Shown: positions 26,294-34,904 of the stretch, one piece after another
Layout: each line of letters starts with the position of its first letter
Numbering within the stretch: position 1 is the stretch's first letter
Assembly (NCBI GenBank): GCA_965242795.1
Contig: OZ251505.1
Coordinates: 186,001-250,000, forward strand
DNA from: Bin18 sp965242795
GTDB taxonomy: Bacteria > Desulfobacterota > Binatia > Bin18
Direction of reading: 5' to 3'
Length of the DNA stretch: 64,000 bases
Notes under the pieces: generated by a model
The model's input: the letters and a program-made list of their open reading frames with translations, nothing else
Told to the model about the DNA's origin: nothing
Database searches by the model: none
Translations under genes and position numbers: made by a program

Positions 26294-26971
26294 TCAGGCC
26301 GCGGAACTCACTTTCCCCTTGGACAGCATCGCCTGCATGATGCCGACCTCGTCGCGGGCCTCCGGCTTCTGGCGGAGGATTTGGCCGAACGCGGCCTTCT
26401 CTTCGTAGAACAAGACCGGCAGGCGCGAGTACTGCTTGCCGGCGTTCAACATCTCGGGCCGGGTGGAGCACGCCTTCACGCACGCCGGGTCCCCGCCGCA
26501 CAGGTCGCATTTGAGCAGTTCCCCGCTCGGCGCCACGAACACCGTGTCGAACGGGCAGCCGGGCACGCATTCCATACACTGGATGCACTTGTCCTGGTCG
26601 ATGACCGCGGCCTGCGTGTCCGGGTCGTAGTAGAACGCGTCGGTCGGACAGACCTCGGCGCACGGCGGCGGGTTGGCGCAGTGGTGGCAGATGGCCGGCA
26701 TGAACCCGAAGCCGTCGTTCGACACGCGCGACACCTGCGGCGCATGGTCGATCTTGATGCGCGTCCAGACGGGGTTGAGTTCGCCTTCGGGCGAGTGGAT
26801 CAGCGAGCACGCCACTTCGCACATCTTGCAGTCGGTACACAGGTTCTGCAGCGCGAAGAGTTTGGTCTGCACGTTGGGGACGTCGTCCCCCGGCGCATAC
26901 CAGACCTCGCCGTTGACGAGTTCTTTTTGTGGGGTGTCGTGCATGATGACGATCGAGAAGCGGTTGAACAT
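26294..26971 (-). CDS. Polyferredoxin, four [4Fe-4S] clusters (AOR electron partner)
   Basis: 225 residues from ATG 26971 (GGGA upstream); ATG 26944 is an alternative. Four cysteine groups are readable: CTDCKMCEVAC, CHHCANPPPCAEVCP, CIQCMECVPGCP and CDLCGGDPACVKAC, the HycB/CooF/AorA layout. It lies 99 bp upstream of AOR on the same strand and is the obvious electron acceptor for it. A C-terminal helix (about 190-225) may contact AOR. Divergent from the small gene at 27039. Confidence 0.9.
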   Translation of the reverse strand: MFNRFSIVIMHDTPQKELVNGEVWYAPGDDVPNVQTKLFALQNLCTDCKMCEVACSLIHSPEGELNPVWTRIKIDHAPQVSRVSNDGFGFMPAICHHCANPPPCAEVCPTDAFYYDPDTQAAVIDQDKCIQCMECVPGCPFDTVFVAPSGELLKCDLCGGDPACVKACSTRPEMLNAGKQYSRLPVLFYEEKAAFGQILRQKPEARDEVGIMQAMLSKGKVSSAA

Positions 26972-27038
26972 TATTCCCGACGTCGTTAGCCTGTCAAGCG
27001 AAACCGCGGCCCGCATCCTCACGGAAACTCCCCCTATC

Positions 27039-27320
27039 ATGCCGACCTCCGCCCGCAAACGCGAAACTCTGCTGCATCCCGAATACGGCCGGCTGCCTGC
27101 CCGCAAAGTCCTGGACTGCATCTTCGCGTTGGCGCCGACCGGCAAGATCGCGCACTTCCACACCGAACAGGTCGAGCCCACGGAAACCGCCGGTGAGATT
27201 CTCTACGCCAAGACCGACACCGCGGCCACGGCCGGGCGCGAACGCTGCCAGGTGATCCCGCCGTTCGTGCGCGAATTCGACCCGCCGGTATTCCCGTCTC
27301 CCGAAGCTCCGCGCCCATGA
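27039..27320 (+). CDS. Small conserved-looking protein before rhodanese
   Basis: 93 residues from ATG 27039. Content is 'HPEYGRLPARKVLDCIFALAPTGKIAHFHTEQVEPTETAGEILYAK' then a disordered Pro-rich tail. The stop overlaps the rhodanese start (ATGA), implying coupled translation, and the gene is divergent from the ferredoxin. I do not recognise the family. Confidence 0.6.
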   Translation: MPTSARKRETLLHPEYGRLPARKVLDCIFALAPTGKIAHFHTEQVEPTETAGEILYAKTDTAATAGRERCQVIPPFVREFDPPVFPSPEAPRP

Positions 27321-27766
27321 ACGCCGCGGCCACGCTCAGCCCCGAACAAGCGCACGAGGCACTGACGGGCGACCCGACCGCGGTGTACGTGGACGTGCGA
27401 ACCGTCGCCGAGTTCGCCAAAGGCCACCCCAAGGGTCACGTCGTCAACGTCCCGATCGTCTTCTTCCACCCCCACACCGACGACGTGTTCCAGAACGAGA
27501 GTTTCGACCTCGTCATGGACCACGTCTGCCCCAAGGACACGCCGCTGATCGTCGGGTGCGAACGCGGCCCGCGTGCCAGACAGGCCGTCGAGCGGCTCAG
27601 GCTGGCCGGCTATACCAATCTGCGGCTGATGGAAGCCGGCCACGCCGGCTGGCAAGCTGCCGACCTGCCCACCACGACCGACAACCGCGACGGCATCAGC
27701 TACGTCTCCCTACTGACTCCCGCCAAGCGCAAAGCCAGAAAGAAGAAGAAAAAGTCCGCCAGGTAG
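27317..27766 (+). CDS. Rhodanese-domain sulfurtransferase
   Basis: 149 residues, a single rhodanese domain: 'VYVDVRTVAEFAKGHPKGHVVNVP', catalytic loop LIVGCERGPRARQAV with active Cys near 84, and 'GYTNLRLMEAGHAGW'. A lysine-rich tail (KRKARKKKKKSAR) ends it. It could pass sulfane sulfur to cyanide, proteins or cofactor pathways. No partner beyond the small upstream gene can be named. Confidence 0.88.
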   Translation: MNAAATLSPEQAHEALTGDPTAVYVDVRTVAEFAKGHPKGHVVNVPIVFFHPHTDDVFQNESFDLVMDHVCPKDTPLIVGCERGPRARQAVERLRLAGYTNLRLMEAGHAGWQAADLPTTTDNRDGISYVSLLTPAKRKARKKKKKSAR

Positions 27767-28126
27767 CCATTCCATTATTCTCGTCATACTCCCGTTCGAG
27801 CCGAGGCAAGCTCTACGGAAGCAGGAATCCATCCTCTGGATTCCCGCTTTCGCGGGAATGACGACCGGGTGGATCGTCAAGTATATAATTCCCCTTTTTA
27901 TCCCCTCTCCCCCGGTGGGAGAGGGGGAAGGTGGAAGCCACGCCCCCACTGGTTTTTGCCGTAAGGAGGAGTGTCTCCGCTGTATTCCTGCTTCGGCAGA
28001 GCCTGCTCCCGGCTCGAACGAGGGTATGACGAAGGGAGAGGCATTCCGACCAAGGAAATTTCAAACCGATGTATTATCTGCGAGCGAGAGGCGGCGCCTC
28101 GGCACACCAGTAACCGGGAGTCCGAT
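27767..28126. other. 360-bp gap with hairpin repeats
   Basis: Between rhodanese and the methylase. It contains the GGATTCCC-GC/GC-GGGAATGACG hairpin (27836-27863), a CCTCTCCC...GGGAGAGG palindrome (27902-27928) and 'CTGCTTCGGCAGAGCCTGC'. No other gene is evident. The long frame of the following gene runs back through it but without conserved-looking sequence. Confidence 0.6.
27836..27863 (+). repeat. Hairpin repeat GGATTCC...GGAATGACG, copy 2
   Basis: Stem ATTCCCGC/GCGGGAAT, loop TTTC, trailing GACG. Same family as the element at 6503. It may also act as a terminator-like or REP structure after the rhodanese gene. Confidence 0.8.
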
Positions 28127-31100
28127 GTGTTGACGCAAGACGAACGCGCCACGGTGGTCGCCGAACTCGCCGCGCGCCCCGGTCACGAGAAAGTCCGCGC
28201 CCTGCTCCACCGCCTCATCGTGGATGGGCTCGGGGCCGAGAGCCGGGACATCGACTTCGAGCGGCGCGTCCCCGAGGTCCACGGCCGGATCGATGCGTTG
28301 CTGGGCCGTACCGTCCTGGAGTTCAAGTCCGACCTGCGCCGCGAACGCGGCACCGCGGAAGAAGAACTCACGCGGTATCTGACCGACCGCCAACGCGCGA
28401 CCGGCCAGGACTACGTCGGATTGGCGACCGACGGCGCCGACTTCGTCGCCTATTTCCTCAAGTACGGAACCCTGGTCGAAGCCGGGCGCTACCATACCGA
28501 CCCGCAGGCCCCGCGGGAGTTGCTGGTCTGGCTGCAAAGCGCCATTGCCGTCGGCGAATCCCTGCCGCCCGACCCGCACACCATCATGCGCGAGTTCGGA
28601 CGCCACAGCATCACCGCCCGCCGCGCACTCGCCGACCTCGACGCGCTCTGGGCCGACGTCGGCGGCACCCCGGAAGCCCGGCTGAAGCGCGAGTTGTGGG
28701 ACCGGCTCCTGAGCCTCGCCTACGGAGCCGGCGTCGGCGACGATGCTCTGTTTCTGCAACACACCTATCTGGCCGTCATTTCCAAAGCCGTCGCCTGGAG
28801 CGCCATGATCGACGCCCCGCCGCCGAGCGCCGCGGCCCTGCTGCACGGCGAGGCGTTCACCAATCTCGGCATCACCGGCCAGAGCGAGCCGGACTTCTTC
28901 GATTGGGTGCTGGCGGCCGAGCATGGGCCGGCGCTGGTCATGCGCATGGCGCGGCTGGTGGGCCGGTTCCGGCTGCACGACATCCGCATCGACATCCTGA
29001 AGGCACTCTACGAAAGCCTCATCGACCCCGACACGCGCCACGACCTCGGCGAATACTACACGCCCGACTGGCTGGCGGCCCGCATGGTCGCCGCCGCGGT
29101 GGACGACCCGTTGCGGCAGCGCATCATGGACCCGGCCTGCGGCTCGGGCACGTTTCTGTTCCACGCGGTGCGCGCGGTGCTCGACGCCGCGCAGGCCGCG
29201 GGTCTGCCGCCGGCGCAGGCGGTGCAGCGGGCGATGGACCGCGTGGCCGGTATCGACATCCATCCCGTGGCGGTCATCTTCGCGCGCGTCACCTATCTGC
29301 TGGCGCTCATGCCGGCGCTGCGCGCGGGCGGCCATCCCGGCCAAGTCGCCCTGCCCGTCTATCTGGGCGATGCGCTGCAATGGAACCTGCACCGGCACGA
29401 ACCGGACGGCGCGCAAATGGACTTGCTGGCCGGCAACGAAACGCTCGACATCTTCGTGCCCCGCATGGAGGTGCGCGTCCCACACCCCGAGGCGCTGGCC
29501 GCGGTCACGCTCCGCTTCCCGGCCGCGGTCGCGTCGGACGCCCAACTGTTCGACCGCGTGTTGAACACCATGATCGAGTACGGGGCGCGCGGCGAACCGG
29601 CCGACCATTTCACCGCGTGGTTGGCACACGAGACCTCCGACGCCGACCGGGACGCACGCGTGCTCCGGGACACGTACGAGACCATGCGCCGCTTGCAGGA
29701 GGAAGGCCGCAACCACATCTGGGGCTACGTCGCGCGCAATCTGGCCCGCCCGGTGTGGCTGGCGTCCGAGGCACAGAAGGCCGACGTCGTGATCGGCAAC
29801 CCGCCCTGGGTGTCCTACCGCTACATGCGCGGAGACTTCAAAGCGCGCTTTCAACGGGAGAGCGGCGCCGCGAACCTGTGGGTCGGCGGCAAGGTCGCCA
29901 CCCAACAAGATTTGTCCGGCTATTTCTACTTGCGCGCGGCCGGTTTGTACCTGCGCCGCGGCGGACGGCTGGCCATGATCGTCCCCCACGCCGCGCTGTC
30001 CCGCCAATCCTATGCCCCGTTCAGAACCGGCGCAGTGGCGCGGTTCGGGCAGCCGGTCTTCCGCCTGCGGTTCACGCAGGCGTGGGCCTTCGGGCCGGAG
30101 GTCGCGCCGCTCTTTCCCGTGCCGAGTTGCGTCCTGTTCGCCGAGGTGCACCCGGATGCGGACGTGCCGCGGCTGCCGGCTACCATTCGCGCGTTCAGCG
30201 GCACGCTGCCCAAACGGGACGCCGACGTGGCCGAGGCGGAGACGAACCTGACGGAAACGGCAACGTCCTGGCCGACCATCGCCGCGGCCGAGGCGGACGG
30301 CTCCCCGTACCGCAAACTTTTTCAGAACGGCGCGACCCTCTTCCCCCGTCGGCTGGTCCTGGTCGATCTCGTCTCGCCGTCGGGAAGACTGCCACCGAAT
30401 CCGGAGTTTCCATTCGTGCGCGGACGCACAGGCAGCCAGGACAAGGCGCCGTGGAAAACCGTACCGCCGCCCGAAGGCACGGTCGAAAAGCGGTTTCTAC
30501 GACCGGTTCTGCTTGGCGAGTCCATCGCCCCGTTCCGGATTGTGGCGCAGCCGCGCGCGGTCATTCCCTGGGACGAAGCGGAAGGCGGGCCGATGAACGC
30601 CGCCCAGGCAGCGCAACGTGGCTATCGAAAGTTGGCACAATGGCTGGAGAAAACCGAAGCGCTGTGGACACGGCACAAGCACGGCACGCTCGGTTTTCTC
30701 GAACAGTTGGACTACTACGGGAAGCTCTCCGGCCAATTCCCGGTCGCGCCGATGCGAGTCGTGTACACGAAGTCGGGCACCAACCCCGCGGCCTGTTTCG
30801 TGCAGGACGAAGCCGCGGCCGTCGATTCGCAGCTTTACTGGGCGTCCGTGGAAACGTCAGAAGAAGCGCATTACCTGTGCGCGATTCTCAACAGCGAAAC
30901 GCTCCGCGCCGGCGTGCAACGCTATCAAGCCCGAGGCCAATGGGGCGCGCGACATTTCGACAAATACGTGTTCAACCTGCCCATTCCGCGCTTCGAGAGC
31001 GGCAACGCGGCCCACCGAGCCTTGGCCGACGCGGGGCAGACCGCGGCCGACGTGGCCCACGGCGTTCCCTTCAAAGAGGATGAGTATTTCACCCGCACGC

Positions 31101-31189
31101 GCAAACGCATCCGCACGGCCCTGGCCGAACACGGCGTGGCCGCCGAAATAGACCGGCTGACCGCACACCTCCTCAACGCCGCGGCGTAG
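28127..31189 (+). CDS. Type IIG-like single-chain restriction endonuclease / adenine methyltransferase
   Basis: 1,020 residues from GTG 28127, with GGGAG 6 bp upstream. N-terminal nuclease candidate: Asp56...Glu65-Phe-Lys67 (GRIDALLGRTVLEFK), a PD-(D/E)XK pattern. The central gamma-class N6-adenine methyltransferase has motif X/I 'YYTPDWLA...DPACGSGTFLF' (about 325-345) and catalytic NPPW (near 557, 'IGNPPWVSY'). The C-terminal part (about 750-1020) is probably the DNA-recognition (TaqI/Eco57I-type) domain. Both cutting and methylation could be done by one protein, with no separate S subunit. The frame is intact. Specificity is unknown; the repeat-rich flanks fit acquisition by transfer. Confidence 0.85.
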   Translation: MLTQDERATVVAELAARPGHEKVRALLHRLIVDGLGAESRDIDFERRVPEVHGRIDALLGRTVLEFKSDLRRERGTAEEELTRYLTDRQRATGQDYVGLATDGADFVAYFLKYGTLVEAGRYHTDPQAPRELLVWLQSAIAVGESLPPDPHTIMREFGRHSITARRALADLDALWADVGGTPEARLKRELWDRLLSLAYGAGVGDDALFLQHTYLAVISKAVAWSAMIDAPPPSAAALLHGEAFTNLGITGQSEPDFFDWVLAAEHGPALVMRMARLVGRFRLHDIRIDILKALYESLIDPDTRHDLGEYYTPDWLAARMVAAAVDDPLRQRIMDPACGSGTFLFHAVRAVLDAAQAAGLPPAQAVQRAMDRVAGIDIHPVAVIFARVTYLLALMPALRAGGHPGQVALPVYLGDALQWNLHRHEPDGAQMDLLAGNETLDIFVPRMEVRVPHPEALAAVTLRFPAAVASDAQLFDRVLNTMIEYGARGEPADHFTAWLAHETSDADRDARVLRDTYETMRRLQEEGRNHIWGYVARNLARPVWLASEAQKADVVIGNPPWVSYRYMRGDFKARFQRESGAANLWVGGKVATQQDLSGYFYLRAAGLYLRRGGRLAMIVPHAALSRQSYAPFRTGAVARFGQPVFRLRFTQAWAFGPEVAPLFPVPSCVLFAEVHPDADVPRLPATIRAFSGTLPKRDADVAEAETNLTETATSWPTIAAAEADGSPYRKLFQNGATLFPRRLVLVDLVSPSGRLPPNPEFPFVRGRTGSQDKAPWKTVPPPEGTVEKRFLRPVLLGESIAPFRIVAQPRAVIPWDEAEGGPMNAAQAAQRGYRKLAQWLEKTEALWTRHKHGTLGFLEQLDYYGKLSGQFPVAPMRVVYTKSGTNPAACFVQDEAAAVDSQLYWASVETSEEAHYLCAILNSETLRAGVQRYQARGQWGARHFDKYVFNLPIPRFESGNAAHRALADAGQTAADVAHGVPFKEDEYFTRTRKRIRTALAEHGVAAEIDRLTAHLLNAAA

Positions 31190-31610
31190 GGGCTTCCTCC
31201 CCCCTGAAAAAGGAGTCAGGGAGGGTCCGTCCGCCCCTACACATATCCACCTTCCTTAGTAGATCCTCCCCCACCCTTGGGAGTTCTATACAAGATGACC
31301 TTTACGCCCGTTTCGATGTTTCGACGAGATCAACACACCCGGGGGCGGGGGGAAGGACCTTGAGCGTGCGGTCCCTGAGCTTGTCGAAGGGTCGAAAGGT
31401 CGAAGGGGCGGGAGGCAAAGGCCGTGGTGGTATCGGGGTTCGTTTCGATATTTCGACAAGCTCAACACATCGCAGGCTCAACGAACTTAGGGGCGGGAAG
31501 GTCCCCGAGATTGTGGTGCCTTCAGAGGCCGATATTCGTCGAAAGAGAAATCTCGAATTGAGGCCCTACTGGGGCTTGACATATTTCTATATTTCATTAT
31601 TATTGGAAAT
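31190..31610. other. 421-bp gap: repeats and arsR promoter
   Basis: Contains CCCTCC-type palindromes (31195-31290), several copies of the CTGTCGAA/AAGCTCAAC repeat family (31310-31500) and, at its end, the arsR promoter region. No convincing gene. The segment 31404-31502 is the inverse of 33334-33440. Confidence 0.6.
31404..31502 (+). repeat. Left copy of an inverted ~100-bp repeat around arsR-arsI-GST
   Basis: Reads '...GGTATCGGGGTTCGTTTCGA' then TATTTCGACAAGCTCAACAC, ATCGCAGGCTCAACGAACTT. Its reverse complement matches 33334-33440 (ACCTTCCCACCCCCAAGTTC... GTTGAGC... CGAAACGAACCCCGATGTC) over about 90 bp with some mismatches. The pair brackets about 1.8 kb holding three plus-strand genes. 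Confidence 0.7.
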
Positions 31611-31613
31611 ATG
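31576..31613 (+). promoter_or_regulatory. arsR promoter and overlapping 8-bp inverted repeat (candidate ArsR operator)
   Basis: TTGACA (31576-31581) and TATTAT (31598-31603) are 16 bp apart, close to sigma-70 consensus. CATATTTC (31580-31587) and GAAATATG (31606-31613) form a perfect dyad enclosing the -10 box and overlapping the ATG, which would suit autorepression. With transcription starting about 7 bp after the -10 box, the transcript would begin at or within 1-2 bases of the ATG. Confidence 0.7.
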
Positions 31614-31940
31614 AATAACGAAAACGCCGTCAACGTCCTCGCCGCACTGGCACAGGAGACCCGCCTCGCCATTTTCCGGTTGTTGGTACGGGCCGGAGAG
31701 CCGGGGCTGGCCGCGGGGACCATCGGCGAGACCCTCGGCATTCCCGCGGCGACGCTCTCCTTCCATCTCAAGGAACTCAAACATGCGGAGACGATCCGCT
31801 GCCGGCGCGAGGGACGCTCGCTCATCTACCGCGCCGACTTCGGCACGATGACCGACCTGCTCGGTTTTCTGACCGCCCACTGCTGCCGCGGCATCGACGA
31901 CGAAGGCCCCGGGCCGAACGCATGCGGCCCGGACTGTTGA
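31611..31940 (+). CDS. arsR: ArsR-family metalloregulator, possibly leaderless
   Basis: 109 residues. Winged-helix ArsR fold: 'VLAALAQETRLAIFRLLVRAGEPG', recognition helix 'GIPAATLSFHLKELKHAE', wing 'CRREGRSLIYRAD'. A C-terminal cysteine cluster (HCC at about 93-95, CGPDC at the end) can bind As(III) or another soft metal. No Shine-Dalgarno site precedes the ATG, and the predicted promoter puts the transcript start at the ATG. It lies 29 bp before arsI in the same direction. It probably represses arsR-arsI until arsenite or methylarsenite binds. Confidence 0.9.
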   Translation: MNNENAVNVLAALAQETRLAIFRLLVRAGEPGLAAGTIGETLGIPAATLSFHLKELKHAETIRCRREGRSLIYRADFGTMTDLLGFLTAHCCRGIDDEGPGPNACGPDC

Positions 31941-31969
31941 CCCCAACCCCGTACGAAAGGAGCATCCCC

Positions 31970-32413
31970 ATGCGTTTCCAACTCGCCCTGAACGTCCGCG
32001 ACCTCGACTGCGCGGTCGCGTATTACTCCAAACTCCTCGGCGCGCCGGTCAACAAGCGTCGGCCCGGCTACGCCAACTTCGCGGTGGACTCGCCGCCCAT
32101 CAAGCTGGTCCTGTTCGAGAACCCCGATGCGACCGAGCGGCTCAACCACGTCGGTTTCGAGATGATGGAAGCGGACGAAGTCGATGCCGCACGGGTCCGG
32201 CTCGAAGGCGAAGGTTTGGCCGACCGCGTGGTCCAGGACGAAACCTGCTGCTACGCCAAGAAGAGCACGGTCTATTCCGAAGACCCGGAGGGCTTGCTGT
32301 GGGAGTTCTACAAGTACAACGGCGACGCGGACTTCCTGCGCCCGCCGACGCGGGATGCCGTCCCCGCGGTCGTGGAAACCACCGCGGAAAAGTCCGCGGA
32401 ATGCTGCCCCTGA
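31970..32413 (+). CDS. arsI: ArsI-like organoarsenical C-As lyase (CadI/ArsI VOC family)
   Basis: 147 residues, AAAGGAG upstream. VOC fold with N-terminal 'LNVRDLDCAVAYYSKLLG', His in LNHVGFE and the ArsI signature vicinal cysteines 'DETCCYAKKS', which bind trivalent methylarsenic. C-terminal Glu in 'EGLLWEFYKYN' is the likely third metal ligand; a further CC ends the protein. ArsI breaks the C-As bond of methylarsonous acid or trivalent aromatic arsenicals with Fe(II) and O2, giving arsenite. No arsenite efflux gene is next to it in this window. Confidence 0.88.
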   Translation: MRFQLALNVRDLDCAVAYYSKLLGAPVNKRRPGYANFAVDSPPIKLVLFENPDATERLNHVGFEMMEADEVDAARVRLEGEGLADRVVQDETCCYAKKSTVYSEDPEGLLWEFYKYNGDADFLRPPTRDAVPAVVETTAEKSAECCP

Positions 32414-32522
32414 GACATCCTTTCGGGATTGTAGATCAACGCCCCTCCACCCGGCCCTTCGACCTTTCGACACCCTACGACAGGCTCGGGGACCGGAAGA
32501 GGGGTGAAGTAAGGAGACCGGC

Positions 32523-33242
32523 ATGAAGATCGTCAGTTTCAAGATCTGCCCGTTCGTGCAGCGTGTCACGGCGCTTCTGGAAGCGAAGGGCGTCGGTTAC
32601 GACGTCGAATACATCGATCTAAGTAACAAGCCACAGTGGTTTCTGGACATCTCCCCCAACGGCCAAGTCCCCGTCCTGATGACCGACGACCGGCATGTGT
32701 TGTTCGAGTCGGATGCCATCGTGGAATATCTCGACGAAGTGGCAGGCACGCAGGTCTCGTCGCAAGACCCGCTTCGGAAGGCCCAGGACCGCGCCTGGTC
32801 CTCCTTGGCGTCGAGGAATTACCTGGTGCAATGCAGCGCCCAGCGCAGCCCCGACGCGCAAACGCTCGAAGAACGGGCCGCGCACCTGTCAACCGCGTTC
32901 GGAAAGGTCGAAACGCGGCTCGGCGATGGTCGTTATGCCGGCGGCGATGCCGTAGGCATGGTCGATGTCGCCTGGCTGCCTTTGCTGCACCGCGCTTCGA
33001 TCATCGAACGCCAAGCCGGTTACGATTTCCTGGGGGATTTTCCCAAAGTCAAACGCTGGCAACGGAACCTTCTGGCGACGGGAATTGCCGAACGATCCGT
33101 GTCGAAAGATTTCGAAGCGCGCTTCAACGCCTTCTATCTTGCAGAATCAACGTATCTTGGCCAACTCGCGAAAGAGAAGCATGGCGTGCCGTGGACCGGG
33201 AGCTCCGAATGCACGGCGGAAGACATGGCTCGCTGCGCCTGA
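32523..33242 (+). CDS. Glutathione S-transferase-like protein (Cys-type active site)
   Basis: 239 residues. N-terminal thioredoxin domain: 'MKIVSFKICPFVQRVTALLEAK' with Cys9-Pro-Phe, 'DLSNKPQWFLDISPNGQVPVL' with cis-Pro, and 'FESDAIVEYLDE' that binds glutathione. The all-helical C-terminal domain runs from about 90 to 239. The Cys instead of Ser/Tyr suggests Omega-like GSTs that act as thiol transferases or dehydroascorbate/arsenate reductases. Its position beside arsR-arsI makes an arsenic or thiol-stress role possible, though a 109-bp gap with a repeat copy separates it. Confidence 0.85.
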   Translation: MKIVSFKICPFVQRVTALLEAKGVGYDVEYIDLSNKPQWFLDISPNGQVPVLMTDDRHVLFESDAIVEYLDEVAGTQVSSQDPLRKAQDRAWSSLASRNYLVQCSAQRSPDAQTLEERAAHLSTAFGKVETRLGDGRYAGGDAVGMVDVAWLPLLHRASIIERQAGYDFLGDFPKVKRWQRNLLATGIAERSVSKDFEARFNAFYLAESTYLGQLAKEKHGVPWTGSSECTAEDMARCA

Positions 33243-33282
33243 ATCCGGAGTTCTTCGGTCGCTGGGAGGAGAAGGTGTCCTC

Positions 33283-33309
33283 TGGATTCCGGCTTGCGCC
33301 GGAATGACG
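33283..33309 (+). repeat. Hairpin repeat GGATTCC...GGAATGACG, copy 3
   Basis: Stem ATTCCGGC/GCCGGAAT with TTGC loop and trailing GACG, immediately downstream of the GST gene. It belongs to the family at 6503, 27836 and 59524. Confidence 0.8.
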
Positions 33310-33333
33310 AATGGGGCACCGCAAAACTCATCG

Positions 33334-33440
33334 ACCTTCCCACCCCCAAGTTCGTTGAGCTTGCGATGTGTTGAGCCTGTCGAAACATCGAAACGAACCC
33401 CGATGTCACCTCGACCTTCGCACCCCACCCTTGGCCCCTC
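33334..33440 (-). repeat. Right copy of the inverted repeat around arsR-arsI-GST
   Basis: Inverse match to 31404-31502. Shared landmarks on this strand are AAGTTCGTTGAGC, GCGATGTGTTGAGC, CTGTCGAAA and ATCGAAACGAACCCCGAT. Confidence 0.7.
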
Positions 33441-33510
33441 GACTCTTTGACGATCTCATCCAAACCACGAGACGTTCAAAGCTCCCCTTCCTCGCTCCCT
33501 TCTATCCGGC

Positions 33511-34689
33511 ATGTCCCTCGCTCGACTCATCACTAGATTTCTGCCCCTCGTCGCCCTCCTCGTGACGGCCCTGCCCGTCTCCGCCCGGGCCACGGACGAC
33601 TACCGTTCAGCCATTGCGCGGCAGGAGGCCGTGGTGCTCGATTTCCTGCGCGCCTTCGAGCGCGTGCAGGAAAATCTGCACCCGGACAGGTTTCCGGCCA
33701 TGCGGGCCGAACTCGCGGAGGCGTTCGGCAATCGCCTCGCCCGGCTGCACACCGAGGCGAACGCCCTCACCCCGCCTCCACGGCTCGGCGAATTCGACCG
33801 GACATGGCGCGAGGCGGTCGGCTTACTCGATACCGCCTACGGCGTATTCACCCGACCAGACGCGGCGCGCTTCATCCCGACGGTGTTCCGCAGCCGCGCA
33901 GCGTTCGTCCGCGCCTGCTATCTGTTGTACGAAGTGCGCCGCGAGACGCCGGCGCTACAACGTTACTGGGGAGAGCCGGACGCGGCACCCCTGGCCGAAC
34001 CGCCGGCCGAGGCTGCGGAATCGGTCCCCGATGTCGGCATCGTCCACCGTCCCGCTTCGGGTGCACACGCCGGCTACGCCCTGTACGTACCGGAACGTTC
34101 CGCCGCGGGCAGGCAGGATTCCGAGTCACTCATTCCGGGCCGCCGCTGGCCGCTGATCGTCGCCCTGCACGGCGCCGGCGGCTCGGGCGCCGACTACCTG
34201 CTGACGTGGCTGCGCCCGGCCAAGCGTCGCGGCTACGTCGTGCTGGCCCCGAACGCGCACGGCCCGACCTGGGCTATCGAGCAGCCCGACCGCGACGTCG
34301 TCTCGATCGGTTCCATGATCGCCGAGGTCCGCGAGCGGTATGCGATAGACCCGGACCGGATACTCGTCACCGGCTTGTCGGACGGCGGCACGTTCACCTA
34401 CGCCCTCGGCGCCCACCGTGCGCAGACGTTCGCCGCATTGGCCCCGGTCTCCGCGGTGCTGCCGCCCTGGCTCGACGTGCAGAAAGCGCGGCGGTTACCG
34501 GTATTGATCGTCCACGGCGGCCGGGACTTCATCTTTCCGGTCGCCGCGGCCCGTCAAGCGAGCGCCACGTTACGCGAGGCCGGATTCGCCGCGGTCACCT
34601 ACCGCGAGTTGCCGGAGTGGGGCCATGCGTTTCCGTATGCCATCAACGCGGACGTCGTGCTGCCCTGGTTCGCGGCGTTGTTCGAATGA
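33511..34689 (+). CDS. Secreted alpha/beta hydrolase (LpqC/PHB-depolymerase-like)
   Basis: 392 residues. Signal peptide 1-27 (LPLVALLVTALPVSARA). A helical N-terminal region of about 150 residues precedes the hydrolase core: 'PLIVALHGAGGSGADYLLTW' (oxyanion hole), nucleophile Ser290 in GLSDGG, Asp in HGGRDFIFP and His in EWGHAFP. The core resembles feruloyl esterase and polyhydroxybutyrate depolymerase-like esterases. The helical N-domain is unusual and may be a lid or binding domain. The substrate is unknown. It stands alone between repeats. Confidence 0.85.
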   Translation: MSLARLITRFLPLVALLVTALPVSARATDDYRSAIARQEAVVLDFLRAFERVQENLHPDRFPAMRAELAEAFGNRLARLHTEANALTPPPRLGEFDRTWREAVGLLDTAYGVFTRPDAARFIPTVFRSRAAFVRACYLLYEVRRETPALQRYWGEPDAAPLAEPPAEAAESVPDVGIVHRPASGAHAGYALYVPERSAAGRQDSESLIPGRRWPLIVALHGAGGSGADYLLTWLRPAKRRGYVVLAPNAHGPTWAIEQPDRDVVSIGSMIAEVRERYAIDPDRILVTGLSDGGTFTYALGAHRAQTFAALAPVSAVLPPWLDVQKARRLPVLIVHGGRDFIFPVAAARQASATLREAGFAAVTYRELPEWGHAFPYAINADVVLPWFAALFE

Positions 34690-34904
34690 CGATGCAGGGC
34701 GGGAGCGAAGGGAGCGTCTCTGTTTCACCCCTTCCTTATCCTCATTTTCTCCTTCTGTTCCCCCTCCCTCTGGGAGAGGGCCAGGGTGAGGGCTCCCCGT
34801 CTGCGCCACCGGATCAGCCCGGATAATGAAAAACTACAATACGCCCGAAGCGGACGTTCCCTTGTAATCCTGCCCGCCATGTGAAAGATACGGACCCGAT
34901 CATC

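Noticed and set aside
28061..30151. 696-residue minus-strand frame inside the restriction-methylase gene
   Set aside because: The plus-strand frame carries all methylase motifs; this one has none.
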